Shown here piece by piece: positions 18,001-26,598 of a stretch of 64,000 bases of DNA. The stretch is from JAWKHR01 sp041394725 (GTDB lineage: Bacteria > Acidobacteriota > Vicinamibacteria > Vicinamibacterales > SCN-69-37), in NCBI GenBank assembly GCA_041394725.1, contig JAWKHR010000018.1, positions 57,545 to 121,544 on the forward strand, read 5' to 3'. The notes below the pieces were generated by a model. It saw only the letters and a program-made list of their open reading frames with translations. It made no database searches and was not told the DNA's origin. The position numbers were made by a program, and so were the translations under genes. Each line of letters begins with the position of its first letter. The first letter of the stretch is position 1.

Positions 18001-18729
18001 TCAAGCCCCGGCGAGCCTCCGCTGGCGGGCCGCTTCGAAGAGGGTCACGGCGGCCGACACCGAGACGTTCAGGCTCTCGACCGCCCCGGCCATGGGGATC
18101 GCGACGACCCGGTCGCAGGTCTCGCGCACCAGGCGGCGCAGCCCCGTGCCCTCCGAACCCACCACGACCGCGGTGGGCACGGTGTAGTCGACCTCGTCGT
18201 ACCGGTCGGTGGCCGAACCGTCGAGGCCGATGGTCCACACGCCCAGCGCCTTGAGCTCCTCGAGCGCGCGCGAGATGTTGACCACCGTCGCGATCCGGAC
18301 GTGGCTTACCGCGCCGGCCGAGGCCTTGGCCGCCGCGCCCTCCAGCCGCGCCGCGTGCCGGGCCTGTCGAATCACGCCGTGCGCGCCGGCGCCGTCGGCC
18401 GAACGCAGGATCGCGCCGACATTCTGCGGATCCTCGACGGCATCGAGCACCACGAGGAGCGGGGGGCCTTCCGCCTCGCGGACGAGCTCCTCCACCGTGT
18501 AGGCCTGAACGGCGTGCGCCTCGGCCGCCACGCCCTGGTGCACGCCGCCGCGCGTCAGCTTGTCGAGCGCGCGCCGATCCAGCGTGTCGATGGGGATCCG
18601 CAGCTCGTGCGCGCGGGCGACGAGGTCGTCCACGCGCGGCCCGGCGCCGCGCACGTGCAGCAGCCGCGCGACGCGCCGCGCCCGCAGCGCTTCCCCCACC
18701 GCATTGAGGCCGTAGATGAGCGAGGCCAT
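18001..18729 (-). CDS. rlmB: 23S rRNA (guanosine-2'-O-)-methyltransferase, RlmB/TrmH (SPOUT) family
   Basis: This 242-residue protein has an N-terminal L30e-like substrate-binding domain (MASLIYGLNAVGEALRARR...) and a C-terminal SpoU/SPOUT methyltransferase domain. SPOUT motifs are DPQNVGAILRSADGAGAHGV (~100-120), VVGSEGTGLRRLVRETCD (~188-205) and IPMAGAVESLNVSVSAAVTL (~212-231). The last forms the SAM-binding knot. Family members methylate G2251 of 23S rRNA or a related site; exact specificity is not proven by sequence. It lies 41 bases downstream of gltX in the same direction. Confidence 0.9.
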   Translation of the reverse strand: MASLIYGLNAVGEALRARRVARLLHVRGAGPRVDDLVARAHELRIPIDTLDRRALDKLTRGGVHQGVAAEAHAVQAYTVEELVREAEGPPLLVVLDAVEDPQNVGAILRSADGAGAHGVIRQARHAARLEGAAAKASAGAVSHVRIATVVNISRALEELKALGVWTIGLDGSATDRYDEVDYTVPTAVVVGSEGTGLRRLVRETCDRVVAIPMAGAVESLNVSVSAAVTLFEAARQRRLAGA

Positions 18730-18770
18730 CCCGTGATCCTCTCACGCCGGCAGCCGCCGGCGCGAGGCGC

Positions 18771-20297
18771 CTACCGTTCCGCGGCGCCGGAGGGCCCCGC
18801 AGCCAGCCGCGCGGCGACCGCCGCCGCGCGCGCCGCGCACGACCGCATCAAAGGCAGCCCCGTCGCGCCGGCCAGGCCCGCGCCCCGATCGATGGCCGGC
18901 ACCGCCAGGTCCAGTTCGGGACCCGAGTCGGCCGCCGTCAGGGCCACGCGCAACGGGTGGAACAGCCCGCGGCCCTTGAGCCCCGTCCGTTCGCGCACCT
19001 CCGCCGCCGCGGCCCTGAACGCGTCGCGGTCGAGCGGGCCGCGGTCGGCGACGACCGCCGCGAACGCCGCCACGACGTCGCCGCCCCGCGGCTCGGCCTC
19101 CACCAGCCGTGCCGCCTCGTCCTCGCGCCAGTCGAACAGGAACCGCAGCCGCGCGGGCATCTCCTCGAGCCGATCCACCGACTCGACCGCCATGGGCAGG
19201 ATCGTCTCCAGAAACGCGAGGCCTTCGGGCGAAGCCGGCCGCAGGTAGCCGGCGCGCTCGAACCAGGGCGCTGCCTCCGCGGCGACGCGGGCGATCGGCA
19301 GCGCGCGCAGGTAGTGCCGGTTCATCCAGGCGAGCTTGGCCGTGTCGAACACCGCCGCGCTGTGGCTGACGTGGTCGAGCGCGAACCGGCCGGCCATGAC
19401 CCCGAGCGGCACGATCTCGGCGTCGGGATCGTCCGGCGTCGCCGGCGACCACCCGAGCAGCGCGAGGTAGTTGACCAGCGCCTCGGGCAGGAACCCGCGC
19501 GCGCGGAACTCCGCCACGCTCGTGGCGCCGTGACGCTTGGAGAGCGGCGCGTGGTCCGGCCCCATGACGAGCGAGAGGTGCGCGAACGCGGGCGGCGTCG
19601 CGCCGAGCGCCTCGTACATCAGGACCTGGCGCGGCGTGTTCGAGATGTGGTCCTCGCCGCGGATCACGTGGGTGATCGCCATCGCATGGTCGTCCACCAC
19701 GACCGCGAAGTTGTAGGCGGGCCGGCCATCGGACCGCAGGATGACCGGGTCGCCGATGACGTCGGTCGAAAACGTGACGTCGCCGCGGACGAGGTCGTGG
19801 AACGTCACGTCGCGGTCCGCCGGCACGCGGAAGCGGACGGCGGCAGGCGTCCCGACGGCGATCCGCCGGGCGGCGTCCTCGGGCGTGACGTCCCGGCACG
19901 TCCCCGGATACTTCGGCGGCCGCCCCGACGCGAGCGCCTGCGCCCGCGCCGCCTCGAGGTCTGCGGGCGTGCAGAAGCAGTGATACGCGAGCCCCCGGTC
20001 CAGCCAGGCGCGCGCGATCGCCTGGTAGCGCTCGAGGCGCTCGGACTGGCGGTACGGTCCGACGTCGCCGCCGGTGTCCGGGCCCTCATCCCAGGTGAGG
20101 CCGAGCCAGCGCAGGTCCTCGAGGATGGCGGCCTCGGAGACCGCGGTGGATCGCTCGACGTCGGTGTCTTCGATTCGCAGGACGAACGCGCCGCCGTGGC
20201 GGCGCGCGAGCAGCCAGTTGAAGAGCGCCGTCCGGGCGTTGCCGACATGGAGCTGCCCGGTCGGGCTGGGCGCGAACCGCACGCGCAGGCCGGTCAC
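18771..20297 (-). CDS. gltX: Glutamate--tRNA ligase
   Basis: This 508-residue class I aminoacyl-tRNA synthetase has the HIGH-type motif in VRFAPSPTGQLHVGNARTAL and the KMSKS-type motif as PLSKRHGAT (~255). A cysteine motif (CFCTPADLEAARAQA) is only partly zinc-like. The GTG at 20297 is preferred: it yields the family N-terminus (VTGLRVRFAPSPTG), and GTGA overlaps the ispDF stop by 4 bases, implying coupling. Whether it is discriminating or also charges tRNA-Gln is not determinable here. Confidence 0.95.
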   Translation of the reverse strand: MTGLRVRFAPSPTGQLHVGNARTALFNWLLARRHGGAFVLRIEDTDVERSTAVSEAAILEDLRWLGLTWDEGPDTGGDVGPYRQSERLERYQAIARAWLDRGLAYHCFCTPADLEAARAQALASGRPPKYPGTCRDVTPEDAARRIAVGTPAAVRFRVPADRDVTFHDLVRGDVTFSTDVIGDPVILRSDGRPAYNFAVVVDDHAMAITHVIRGEDHISNTPRQVLMYEALGATPPAFAHLSLVMGPDHAPLSKRHGATSVAEFRARGFLPEALVNYLALLGWSPATPDDPDAEIVPLGVMAGRFALDHVSHSAAVFDTAKLAWMNRHYLRALPIARVAAEAAPWFERAGYLRPASPEGLAFLETILPMAVESVDRLEEMPARLRFLFDWREDEAARLVEAEPRGGDVVAAFAAVVADRGPLDRDAFRAAAAEVRERTGLKGRGLFHPLRVALTAADSGPELDLAVPAIDRGAGLAGATGLPLMRSCAARAAAVAARLAAGPSGAAER

Positions 20298-21481
20298 GCG
20301 CCGCCGCCCGGCTCGAGCACCGCGACCGCGTGGGCGGCAATCGCCTCCCCCCGGCCGACCGCGTCCACGCCCTCGTTGGTCTTGGCCTTCACGCTGACGG
20401 CCGACGTATCGACGCCCAACGTCGCCGCGAGGGCCCGGACGATCGCGGCCTCGTGCGGACCGACCTTCGGTCGCTCCAGGATCACCGTGGCATCGACGTG
20501 CGACACGCGCCAGCCCTGCCCGGCGACAATCGCGACCGCGCGGGCGAGCAGGTCCAGGCCAGGCGCGTCCTTCCACGCCGGGTCCGTGTTCGGAAAGTGC
20601 CGGCCGATGTCGCCGGCCGCGACCGCGCCGAGGATCGCGTCCACCAGGGCGTGGCAGAGCACGTCGCCGTCGCTGTGGCTCGCCGGACCGACGTCCCCGC
20701 CGAGGTCCACGCCGGCCAGCCGCAGCGGACGCCCCGACACCAGCCGATGCAGGTCGTACCCGGTGCCGACGCGCACGGACGGCTCGACACGCCGTCGGGC
20801 CGCGGCCAGGTCGTCAGGTGTCGTGATCTTCACGTTGCGTTCGTCTCCCATCACCACCCGCACCGGCCCGCCGGCCCGTTCCACGAGCATCGCCTCGTCG
20901 GTGGCGTCCGCCGCGTCGCGACCGAGCGCCACGGCCCCGGCCAGCACCGCGTGGCGAAATCCCTGCGGCGTCTGCGTCAGCCAGATCTCGCCGCGCGGGA
21001 TCGTCGCCCGGACGACGTCGCGGCCGGTCTCGACGTGCTTGATCGTGTCGCGCGCGGGGACCGCCGGCACGGCGGCGCCGGTCTCCCGCGCCGCGTCGAG
21101 CACGCGCGCAATCGTCGCGTCGTCGACGAACGGTCGCGCCGCGTCGTGGACCAGCACGACGTCGAGGCCGGCCGGGAGCGCCTCGAACCCGCGCCGCACC
21201 GAGTCCTGCCGCCTCGCGCCGCCCGCCACGCAACGCACCGGCCGCGCCGTCGGGCCGACGAGCCCCCGGCCGCGCTCGACCAGGTCGGCCGGCAGCACGA
21301 CGACGATCTCGGCGACGTCGGGCCGCGCGTCGAAGGCATCGACGCTGCGGCGCAGGATCGAGCGGCCGCCGATCGCGAGCAGCTGTTTCGGGACCTCGCC
21401 GCCGAGACGCTCGCCCCGCCCGGCCGCCACGATGATCACGCCGACCGATCCGGTCGGGACGGGTGTCGAGGATTCCGGCAC
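20294..21481 (-). CDS. ispDF: Bifunctional IspD/IspF isoprenoid enzyme
   Basis: This 395-residue fusion covers two non-consecutive steps of the MEP pathway. The N-terminal half (~1-230) is 2-C-methyl-D-erythritol 4-phosphate cytidylyltransferase, with VGVIIVAAGRGERLG, VPKQLL, LVHDAARPFV and TQTPQGFRH. The C-terminal half (~235-395) is 2-C-methyl-D-erythritol 2,4-cyclodiphosphate synthase, with GTGYDLHRL, HSDGDVLCHALVDAILGA (metal ligands) and VKAKTNEGVD. The GTG at 21481 is the most plausible start; no strong ribosome binding site is seen. It is divergent from the methyltransferase gene with only 44 bases between. Confidence 0.95.
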   Translation of the reverse strand: MPESSTPVPTGSVGVIIVAAGRGERLGGEVPKQLLAIGGRSILRRSVDAFDARPDVAEIVVVLPADLVERGRGLVGPTARPVRCVAGGARRQDSVRRGFEALPAGLDVVLVHDAARPFVDDATIARVLDAARETGAAVPAVPARDTIKHVETGRDVVRATIPRGEIWLTQTPQGFRHAVLAGAVALGRDAADATDEAMLVERAGGPVRVVMGDERNVKITTPDDLAAARRRVEPSVRVGTGYDLHRLVSGRPLRLAGVDLGGDVGPASHSDGDVLCHALVDAILGAVAAGDIGRHFPNTDPAWKDAPGLDLLARAVAIVAGQGWRVSHVDATVILERPKVGPHEAAIVRALAATLGVDTSAVSVKAKTNEGVDAVGRGEAIAAHAVAVLEPGGGA

Positions 21482-21525
21482 GAGGTGGCATTGTAGTCGG
21501 GGTCGGGCGATAGAATCCGGTCTCG

Positions 21526-22338
21526 ATGGCCACACACGACGACGCGCCGCCTGCGCGCGGCATGGCATTCGACGCCGACGCCGCGCGTCGCTTCGAGGCG
21601 ATTTACCAGACGCCCGACGCCGCCCGGCGCCGCCTCCTCGTCCGCGACGCCCTGGCGCTCCAGCCCGGCGAGCGCGTGATCGACGTCGGGACCGGACCGG
21701 GATTCCTCGCGCGCGACATGGCGGGCCCGGTCGGCCAGGATGGCGGCGTCCTCGGCGTGGACACCTCGGACGCGATGCTGGCGCGCGCCCGCGATCGCTG
21801 TGCCGACGTCCCATGGGTGCGGTTCGAGTCCGGCGACGCGTCGCAGCTGCCGGTGGACGATGCCACCTTCGACGCGGCGGCCTCCGTCCAGGTGTTCGAG
21901 TTCATCCCGGACGTGGACCACGCGCTCGGCGAGATGCACCGGGTGCTGAAGCCCGGCGGCCGCGCGGTGGTGGTCGCGACCGACTGGGACTCGATCCTCT
22001 GGCACTCGGCCGACCGCGCCCGGATGGCGCGGGTGCTCGACGCGTTCGGCGCGCACTGCCCGCACACCGACCTGCCCCGCACGCTCGGACCGAGGCTTCG
22101 ACGCGCGGGCCTGGCGATGGAAGGGCACGGCGTGATCACGCAGTTCACGCCGGTCTTCGCCCCCGACACCTACGCCGCGAGCATCATGCCGATCGTCGCC
22201 GAGTTCGTCGCGGCGCGCGGCGGCGTCGCGTCAGAAGAGGCCCGCGCCTGGCTGGACGAGCAGCACCAGCTGGCGCGCGACGGCGCGTTCTTCTTCTGCC
22301 TGAACCAGTTCCTGTTCCAGGTCCGGCGGCCCGTATAA
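21526..22338 (+). CDS. Class I SAM-dependent methyltransferase
   Basis: The 270-residue protein has a Rossmann-type methyltransferase core. Motif I is VIDVGTGPGFLARDM (~47-61), motif II is the acidic VDTSDAMLARARDR, followed by FESGDASQLPVDDATFD and VLKPGGRAVVV. This is the Methyltransf_11 pattern used on small molecules, quinones or lipids; the substrate cannot be read from sequence. The C-terminal ~90 residues are less conserved. It is followed after 9 bases by the serine/threonine kinase gene and is probably co-transcribed. A TAGAAT element at 21509-21514 could be a -10 box. Confidence 0.85.
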   Translation: MATHDDAPPARGMAFDADAARRFEAIYQTPDAARRRLLVRDALALQPGERVIDVGTGPGFLARDMAGPVGQDGGVLGVDTSDAMLARARDRCADVPWVRFESGDASQLPVDDATFDAAASVQVFEFIPDVDHALGEMHRVLKPGGRAVVVATDWDSILWHSADRARMARVLDAFGAHCPHTDLPRTLGPRLRRAGLAMEGHGVITQFTPVFAPDTYAASIMPIVAEFVAARGGVASEEARAWLDEQHQLARDGAFFFCLNQFLFQVRRPV

Positions 22339-22347
22339 TCCCGCCAG

Positions 22348-25053
22348 ATGGGAGAAACGATCGGCGCGTACGAAATCGTGGGCAAGCTCGGCGAAGGCGG
22401 CATGGGCGAGGTCTACCGCGCGCACGACCCTCGTCTGAACCGGGACGTCGCGCTGAAGATGCTGCCCGCGGCATTCGGCAGCGACCCGGATCGGCTCGCG
22501 CGATTCACGCGCGAGGCCCAGGTCCTGGCCTCCCTGAACCATCCCAACATCGCCGCGATCTACGGCCTCGAGCACGACCAGGCCGGGACGGGAGCCGGCG
22601 ACGGCTCGCCGTCGGGCGAGGCGCGCCCGCTGGCGCTCGTCATGGAACTCGTCGAAGGCGAGGACCTGTCGACGGCCATCGCCCGCGGGCCGATGCCGCT
22701 CGCCGAGGCGCTGCCCGTCGCCCGCCAGATCGCCGACGCCCTCGAGGCCGCGCACGACGCCGGCATCGTGCATCGCGACCTGAAGCCCGCGAACATCAAG
22801 GTTCGCCCGGACGGCACGGTCAAGGTCCTCGACTTCGGGCTGGCCAAGGCCATGGATCCCGCGGGCGGGTCCGGCGCCGACGCGATGAACTCACCGACCC
22901 TCACGGCGCGGGCGACGCAAATGGGGATGGTCCTCGGGACGGCGGCCTACATGGCGCCGGAGCAGGCGCGCGGCAAGGCCGTGGACCGTCGCGCGGACAT
23001 CTGGGCGTTCGGCGCCGTGCTGTACGAGATGCTCACGGGCCGGCGGGCGTTCGAGGGCGAGGACATCTCGGTCACGCTCGCCAGCGTCATCAAGGACGAG
23101 GTGAGCTGGGACGCGCTCCCGCCGGATCTGCCACGCCCGCTGCGCCGGCTGCTGCGGCGCTGCCTCGAGAAGGACCCGCGCCGGCGCCTGAGCGCCATCG
23201 GCGACGCGCGCCTGGAACTGGACGAGCCGGCCGAACCGGCCGCGACGCCGCGACCCGATCCGGAGGGCGCGAGGGCCCCGTCGCCATCGCGCCTGGCCCG
23301 CCTCTGGCCCGCCCTCGCCGGCGTCGTCGTCACGGCCGCCGTGGCGGCACTGCTGTGGCCAGGAGGAACCGCGCCGGCCCCGGGCACGGTCCGCCTGTCC
23401 ATCCTGCCCCCGCCAGCCAGCGAGATGTACCCGGATTCCACCGGGGTCGCCATCTCGCCCGACGGCACGATGGTCGCGTTCATCGTAGGAACCGTGACGA
23501 AGGCCAACAGCGAATTGTGGGTCCGCCCGCTCGCCTCGAAGGTGGCGACCCGCCTGGACGATGCCACGGGCGCGGTCCTGCCGTTCTGGTCGCCGGACAG
23601 CCGGCGGATCGGCTTTTTCACGGGAACCAAGCTCAAGACCATCGCCGCGACGGGAGGCCGGGCGGAGACGATCGCGGACACGCCCGGCGGGCGCGGCGCC
23701 ATCTGGCTCTCCTCGAACGACATCATCTACGCCCCGGACGCCACGGGGCCCCTCTACCGGATCAACGCCACCGGGGGCACGCCCGTCGCGGTGACCACGG
23801 TCGATACCGAGTCGGGCGAGGCCGGGCACCGATTCCCGACCCTCCTGCCCGACGGACGGCACTTCCTGTACGCGACCGTGCCCGGCCGGAACGGCAAGTT
23901 CAACATCTACGCGGCCTCACTCGACGGCGGGCCGCGCGTGCTCGTGGGCGAATTCGACTCGGCCCCCGTGTACGCCGATCCGGGCTGGCTGCTCTACGCA
24001 CGACAGGGCGTGCTGGCCGCGCAGCCGTTCGACGCGCACACGCTGAAGGCCTCCGGCGACCCGGTCCCCCTCGAGGACGAACCCGCGAGCATCACGGACC
24101 CCACGGTCTCGTTCACCGCCGGACAGGCGGTCTCGACGTCGAACACCGGCGCGCTCGCCTACTATGCGGCGCCCTCGACCGACACGACCGCGGCCTGGTA
24201 CGACACGTCCGGACGTCCCCTCGGCGTGCTCGACCTGCCGCCCGGACACTACGAGAAATGCGACATCTCGCCGGACGGCGCACGGGCCGTCTGCGCCCGC
24301 TCCATCTCCCCGTCCGAATCGTCGCTCTGGCTGATCGATCTCGCCCGGGCCAGCGCCGTCCCGCTGACGACGGCTCCCGGGCGCAACGACTCGCCGATCT
24401 GGTCGCCCGACGGACGGCAGATCGCGTTCGCCGGCGACCGGGACGGACCGCAGCACATCTACGTCAGGCCGGTGGACGAGGCCGGCGCCGAGCGCCAGAT
24501 CGACCACTCGCCGTCCCTGTTCAAGAGTCCGAGCGCCTGGACATCCGACGGCCGCTCGATCCTGATGATGCAGCTCGATGCCGACACGCAGCAGAACATC
24601 TATCGACTGTCGCTCGACAGCGACGAGAGCGTGCGCCTGGTGGCGGGACCGACCCTCGACATGAGCGCGGCGCTCTCGCCGGACGGCCAGTGGCTGGCCT
24701 ACTCGTCGGACCAGACCGGGCGCTTCGAGGTGTACGTGCAGGCGATCTCGGGCGCCGGCCGTCGCGTGCAGGTCTCCCAGCAGAGCGGGGTCGCGCCGGC
24801 CTGGACCAGCGACGGGCGGGCGCTGCTGTACGCCGGCGCCGACCTGCGCTCCCTCTGGCGCGCGGACGTGACCGGAGGCGCGGCCCTCTCGGTGGGCACG
24901 CCGCGGCAGACGGGCACGCTGCCGCCGGGGGTGAGTTCGTTCGATTTCACGCCGGATCGCCAGCGGCTGCTGACCCTCGCGCCGACGAGCAGCGGCGTCG
25001 GGTCGGCCACCGTCGTCCTGCACTGGCGCGCCACGCTCGACGCCGCCCGCTGA
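22348..25053 (+). CDS. Membrane serine/threonine protein kinase with TolB-like beta-propeller sensor
   Basis: This 901-residue PknB-type kinase has a glycine loop GKLGEGGMGEVYRA (12-25), catalytic lysine K37 (DVALKML), HRDLKPANIK (~141-150), DFGLAKA (~162) and an APEQARGK activation segment, so it should be active. One membrane helix (~318-338) separates it from an external region of ~560 residues. That region carries repeated TolB/WD40-type blades (SPDGTMVAFI, WSPDSRRIGFF, SPDGARAV, WSPDGRQIAFAGDRDG, SPDGQWLAYSSDQTG). The architecture is frequent in Acidobacteriota. The external propeller is a plausible ligand or protein sensor, but the signal is unknown. It is 9 bases downstream of the methyltransferase gene. 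Confidence 0.93.
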   Translation: MGETIGAYEIVGKLGEGGMGEVYRAHDPRLNRDVALKMLPAAFGSDPDRLARFTREAQVLASLNHPNIAAIYGLEHDQAGTGAGDGSPSGEARPLALVMELVEGEDLSTAIARGPMPLAEALPVARQIADALEAAHDAGIVHRDLKPANIKVRPDGTVKVLDFGLAKAMDPAGGSGADAMNSPTLTARATQMGMVLGTAAYMAPEQARGKAVDRRADIWAFGAVLYEMLTGRRAFEGEDISVTLASVIKDEVSWDALPPDLPRPLRRLLRRCLEKDPRRRLSAIGDARLELDEPAEPAATPRPDPEGARAPSPSRLARLWPALAGVVVTAAVAALLWPGGTAPAPGTVRLSILPPPASEMYPDSTGVAISPDGTMVAFIVGTVTKANSELWVRPLASKVATRLDDATGAVLPFWSPDSRRIGFFTGTKLKTIAATGGRAETIADTPGGRGAIWLSSNDIIYAPDATGPLYRINATGGTPVAVTTVDTESGEAGHRFPTLLPDGRHFLYATVPGRNGKFNIYAASLDGGPRVLVGEFDSAPVYADPGWLLYARQGVLAAQPFDAHTLKASGDPVPLEDEPASITDPTVSFTAGQAVSTSNTGALAYYAAPSTDTTAAWYDTSGRPLGVLDLPPGHYEKCDISPDGARAVCARSISPSESSLWLIDLARASAVPLTTAPGRNDSPIWSPDGRQIAFAGDRDGPQHIYVRPVDEAGAERQIDHSPSLFKSPSAWTSDGRSILMMQLDADTQQNIYRLSLDSDESVRLVAGPTLDMSAALSPDGQWLAYSSDQTGRFEVYVQAISGAGRRVQVSQQSGVAPAWTSDGRALLYAGADLRSLWRADVTGGAALSVGTPRQTGTLPPGVSSFDFTPDRQRLLTLAPTSSGVGSATVVLHWRATLDAAR

Positions 25054-25071
25054 CGCCCGCTCAGGCGGGCG
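25054..25071. terminator. Hairpin between convergent kinase and B3/B4 genes
   Basis: CGCCCGC and GCGGGCG pair around a TCAG loop. The hairpin sits exactly between the kinase stop and the converging B3/B4 gene, overlapping the latter's stop codon. There is no T-run on either side, so termination strength is uncertain. Confidence 0.45.
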
Positions 25072-25711
25072 GACGCGGCGCGCAGAAGCGCTCCGCGCGC
25101 TCCCGCGTGAGGGCGAGGGCCCGGTCCGCCTCGGCGGCCGGCACGTCCACCGGCGCGAAGATGACGACGAGCGCGCGCGTCGTCCGCTCGGTCACCATCG
25201 TCCGCGCCGAGTCGGAGGTCGGGTTGCCGAAGGCGCCCAGCGCGTCGGCCAGCACCAGCCGGCCGCCGACGTGCACGGCGTCCTTCCGGATGCCGGGATA
25301 CGCCTCGCCATCCCGGCCGAGTCGCAGCGCGACGGTGCCGGCCTCGGTCTCGATCGCATCCAGGTCGTAGAGCCCGAAGGGCAATTGCGTCTCGAGCGAC
25401 GTCCAGTTGACGACGTCCACGAGGCTGTTGATGCGCGGGATCGGATCGCCCTTGCGGACGCGGCGCAGGAGCGCCTCCGACGACGGCCGCGTCTTCGTGG
25501 GGTCGATCCCGACGCGCTTGTACATGGTGCGCACGGCGGCGGTCCGCTCTGGAGCCTCGGCCAGGCGGCGCATCGCGGCCGCCGCGGCCTCGAGCGGCGC
25601 GTCCATCAGCGACTCGCGCGCAACCACCCGTACAGGCGCGAGGACGCCGGACGCGGGGCGGACGATGCCGGCGACGGCGGCATCGACACGCAGCGTTGCG
25701 GCCTCCGTCAT
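25061..25711 (-). CDS. B3/B4 tRNA-binding-domain protein (PheT-like domain)
   Basis: The 216-residue soluble protein matches the stand-alone B3/B4 domain family related to part of the PheRS beta subunit. The signature run is YKRVGIDPTKTRPSSEALLR (~85-105), followed by IPRINSLVDVVNWTSLETQLPFGLYDLD. Later TERTTRALVVIFAP forms the C-terminal strand-helix region. These proteins are proposed to bind tRNA or edit misacylated tRNA, but a firm role is not established. It converges on the kinase gene and lies 34 bases upstream of the Nei-type glycosylase stop. Confidence 0.8.
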   Translation of the reverse strand: MTEAATLRVDAAVAGIVRPASGVLAPVRVVARESLMDAPLEAAAAAMRRLAEAPERTAAVRTMYKRVGIDPTKTRPSSEALLRRVRKGDPIPRINSLVDVVNWTSLETQLPFGLYDLDAIETEAGTVALRLGRDGEAYPGIRKDAVHVGGRLVLADALGAFGNPTSDSARTMVTERTTRALVVIFAPVDVPAAEADRALALTRERAERFCAPRPPA

Positions 25712-25745
25712 GCGGCGATCCTAGCCCACGGCGGCCATCGCCGGC

Positions 25746-26597
25746 TCAATGTCCGGCCGTCGGCGTGTCACCCGCGTCGTCTGCGGCCTGGCAGGCCGGG
25801 CACCAGTAGGTACTTCGCGCGTCCGGGCCGGACCGCTGCATGCGGATCGTCGTCCCGCACCGGTGGCAGGCCTGGCGCGCGCGCCGGTACACCCACAGCG
25901 ACTCGTCCGCGCGCAGGCGGTTCGTCGTGCGACGGCCGGCGCCGGGCAGATCCCGGCCCGGCGAGACGTTGGCGGCGAGCATCCGGCGCGCGGTGTCGAC
26001 GAGGCGATCGAGCACCTCCGCCGGCAGTGCCGACGCCTTCGCGAAGGGGTGCACGCGGCACGCGAAGAGCACCTCGGACTTGTAGACGTTGCCGAGCCCG
26101 GCGAGCGCGCGCTGGTCGAGAAGCGCGTCGGCGATGTCGAGATCGCCGCGCGCGGCCAGCCGCCGGCGCGCCTCGATCGGATCGCAGTCGTCGCGCAGGA
26201 GGTCGGGGCCGAGCGCCTGGACGATCGGGTGGCGCGCGAGCGCACGGCCCGTGAGCCACTCGGCGACGGGAACGTCGAAGCCGATGGCCAGCCAGTCGCG
26301 CGTCTCGATCCGGACGCGCTCGCGTGACGCGGCGCGCCGCCAGCGCTCGCCGGGGCGGTACAGGTGCCACGCCCCGTGCATCCGGAGGTGCGTGCGCAGG
26401 ATCAGGTCGCCCGACAGCCGGATGAGCAGGTGCTTGCCGCGCGCCTCGACGCCGTCGATCGCGCGGCCGACGACACCACCCGGCACGGGCAGGGCGGTCA
26501 GGGGGCCGAGCCGCGAGTGAAAGCCGGTCACGTCGCGTCCGGCCAGGGCCCCGTCGAGGCGGCGCGCCGTGATGAAGATCGTGTCGCCTTCCGGCAC
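25746..26597 (-). CDS. Fpg/Nei-family DNA glycosylase
   Basis: This 283-residue base-excision glycosylase starts PEGDTIF after the initiator, so processing leaves the catalytic N-terminal proline and Glu (PEGDT) typical of endonuclease VIII-like enzymes. HLRMHGAWHLYRP and GLGNVYKSEVLFACRVHPF (helix-two-turn-helix) are visible. The C-terminal zinc finger is CHRCGTTI...STYWCPACQ. The GTG at 26597 starts one base after the lhr stop codon, indicating tight coupling. Mycobacteria show the same lhr-nei adjacency (established knowledge), supporting a shared repair role. Substrate preference (oxidised pyrimidines) is inferred. Confidence 0.92.
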   Translation of the reverse strand: MPEGDTIFITARRLDGALAGRDVTGFHSRLGPLTALPVPGGVVGRAIDGVEARGKHLLIRLSGDLILRTHLRMHGAWHLYRPGERWRRAASRERVRIETRDWLAIGFDVPVAEWLTGRALARHPIVQALGPDLLRDDCDPIEARRRLAARGDLDIADALLDQRALAGLGNVYKSEVLFACRVHPFAKASALPAEVLDRLVDTARRMLAANVSPGRDLPGAGRRTTNRLRADESLWVYRRARQACHRCGTTIRMQRSGPDARSTYWCPACQAADDAGDTPTAGH

Positions 26598-26598
26598 C

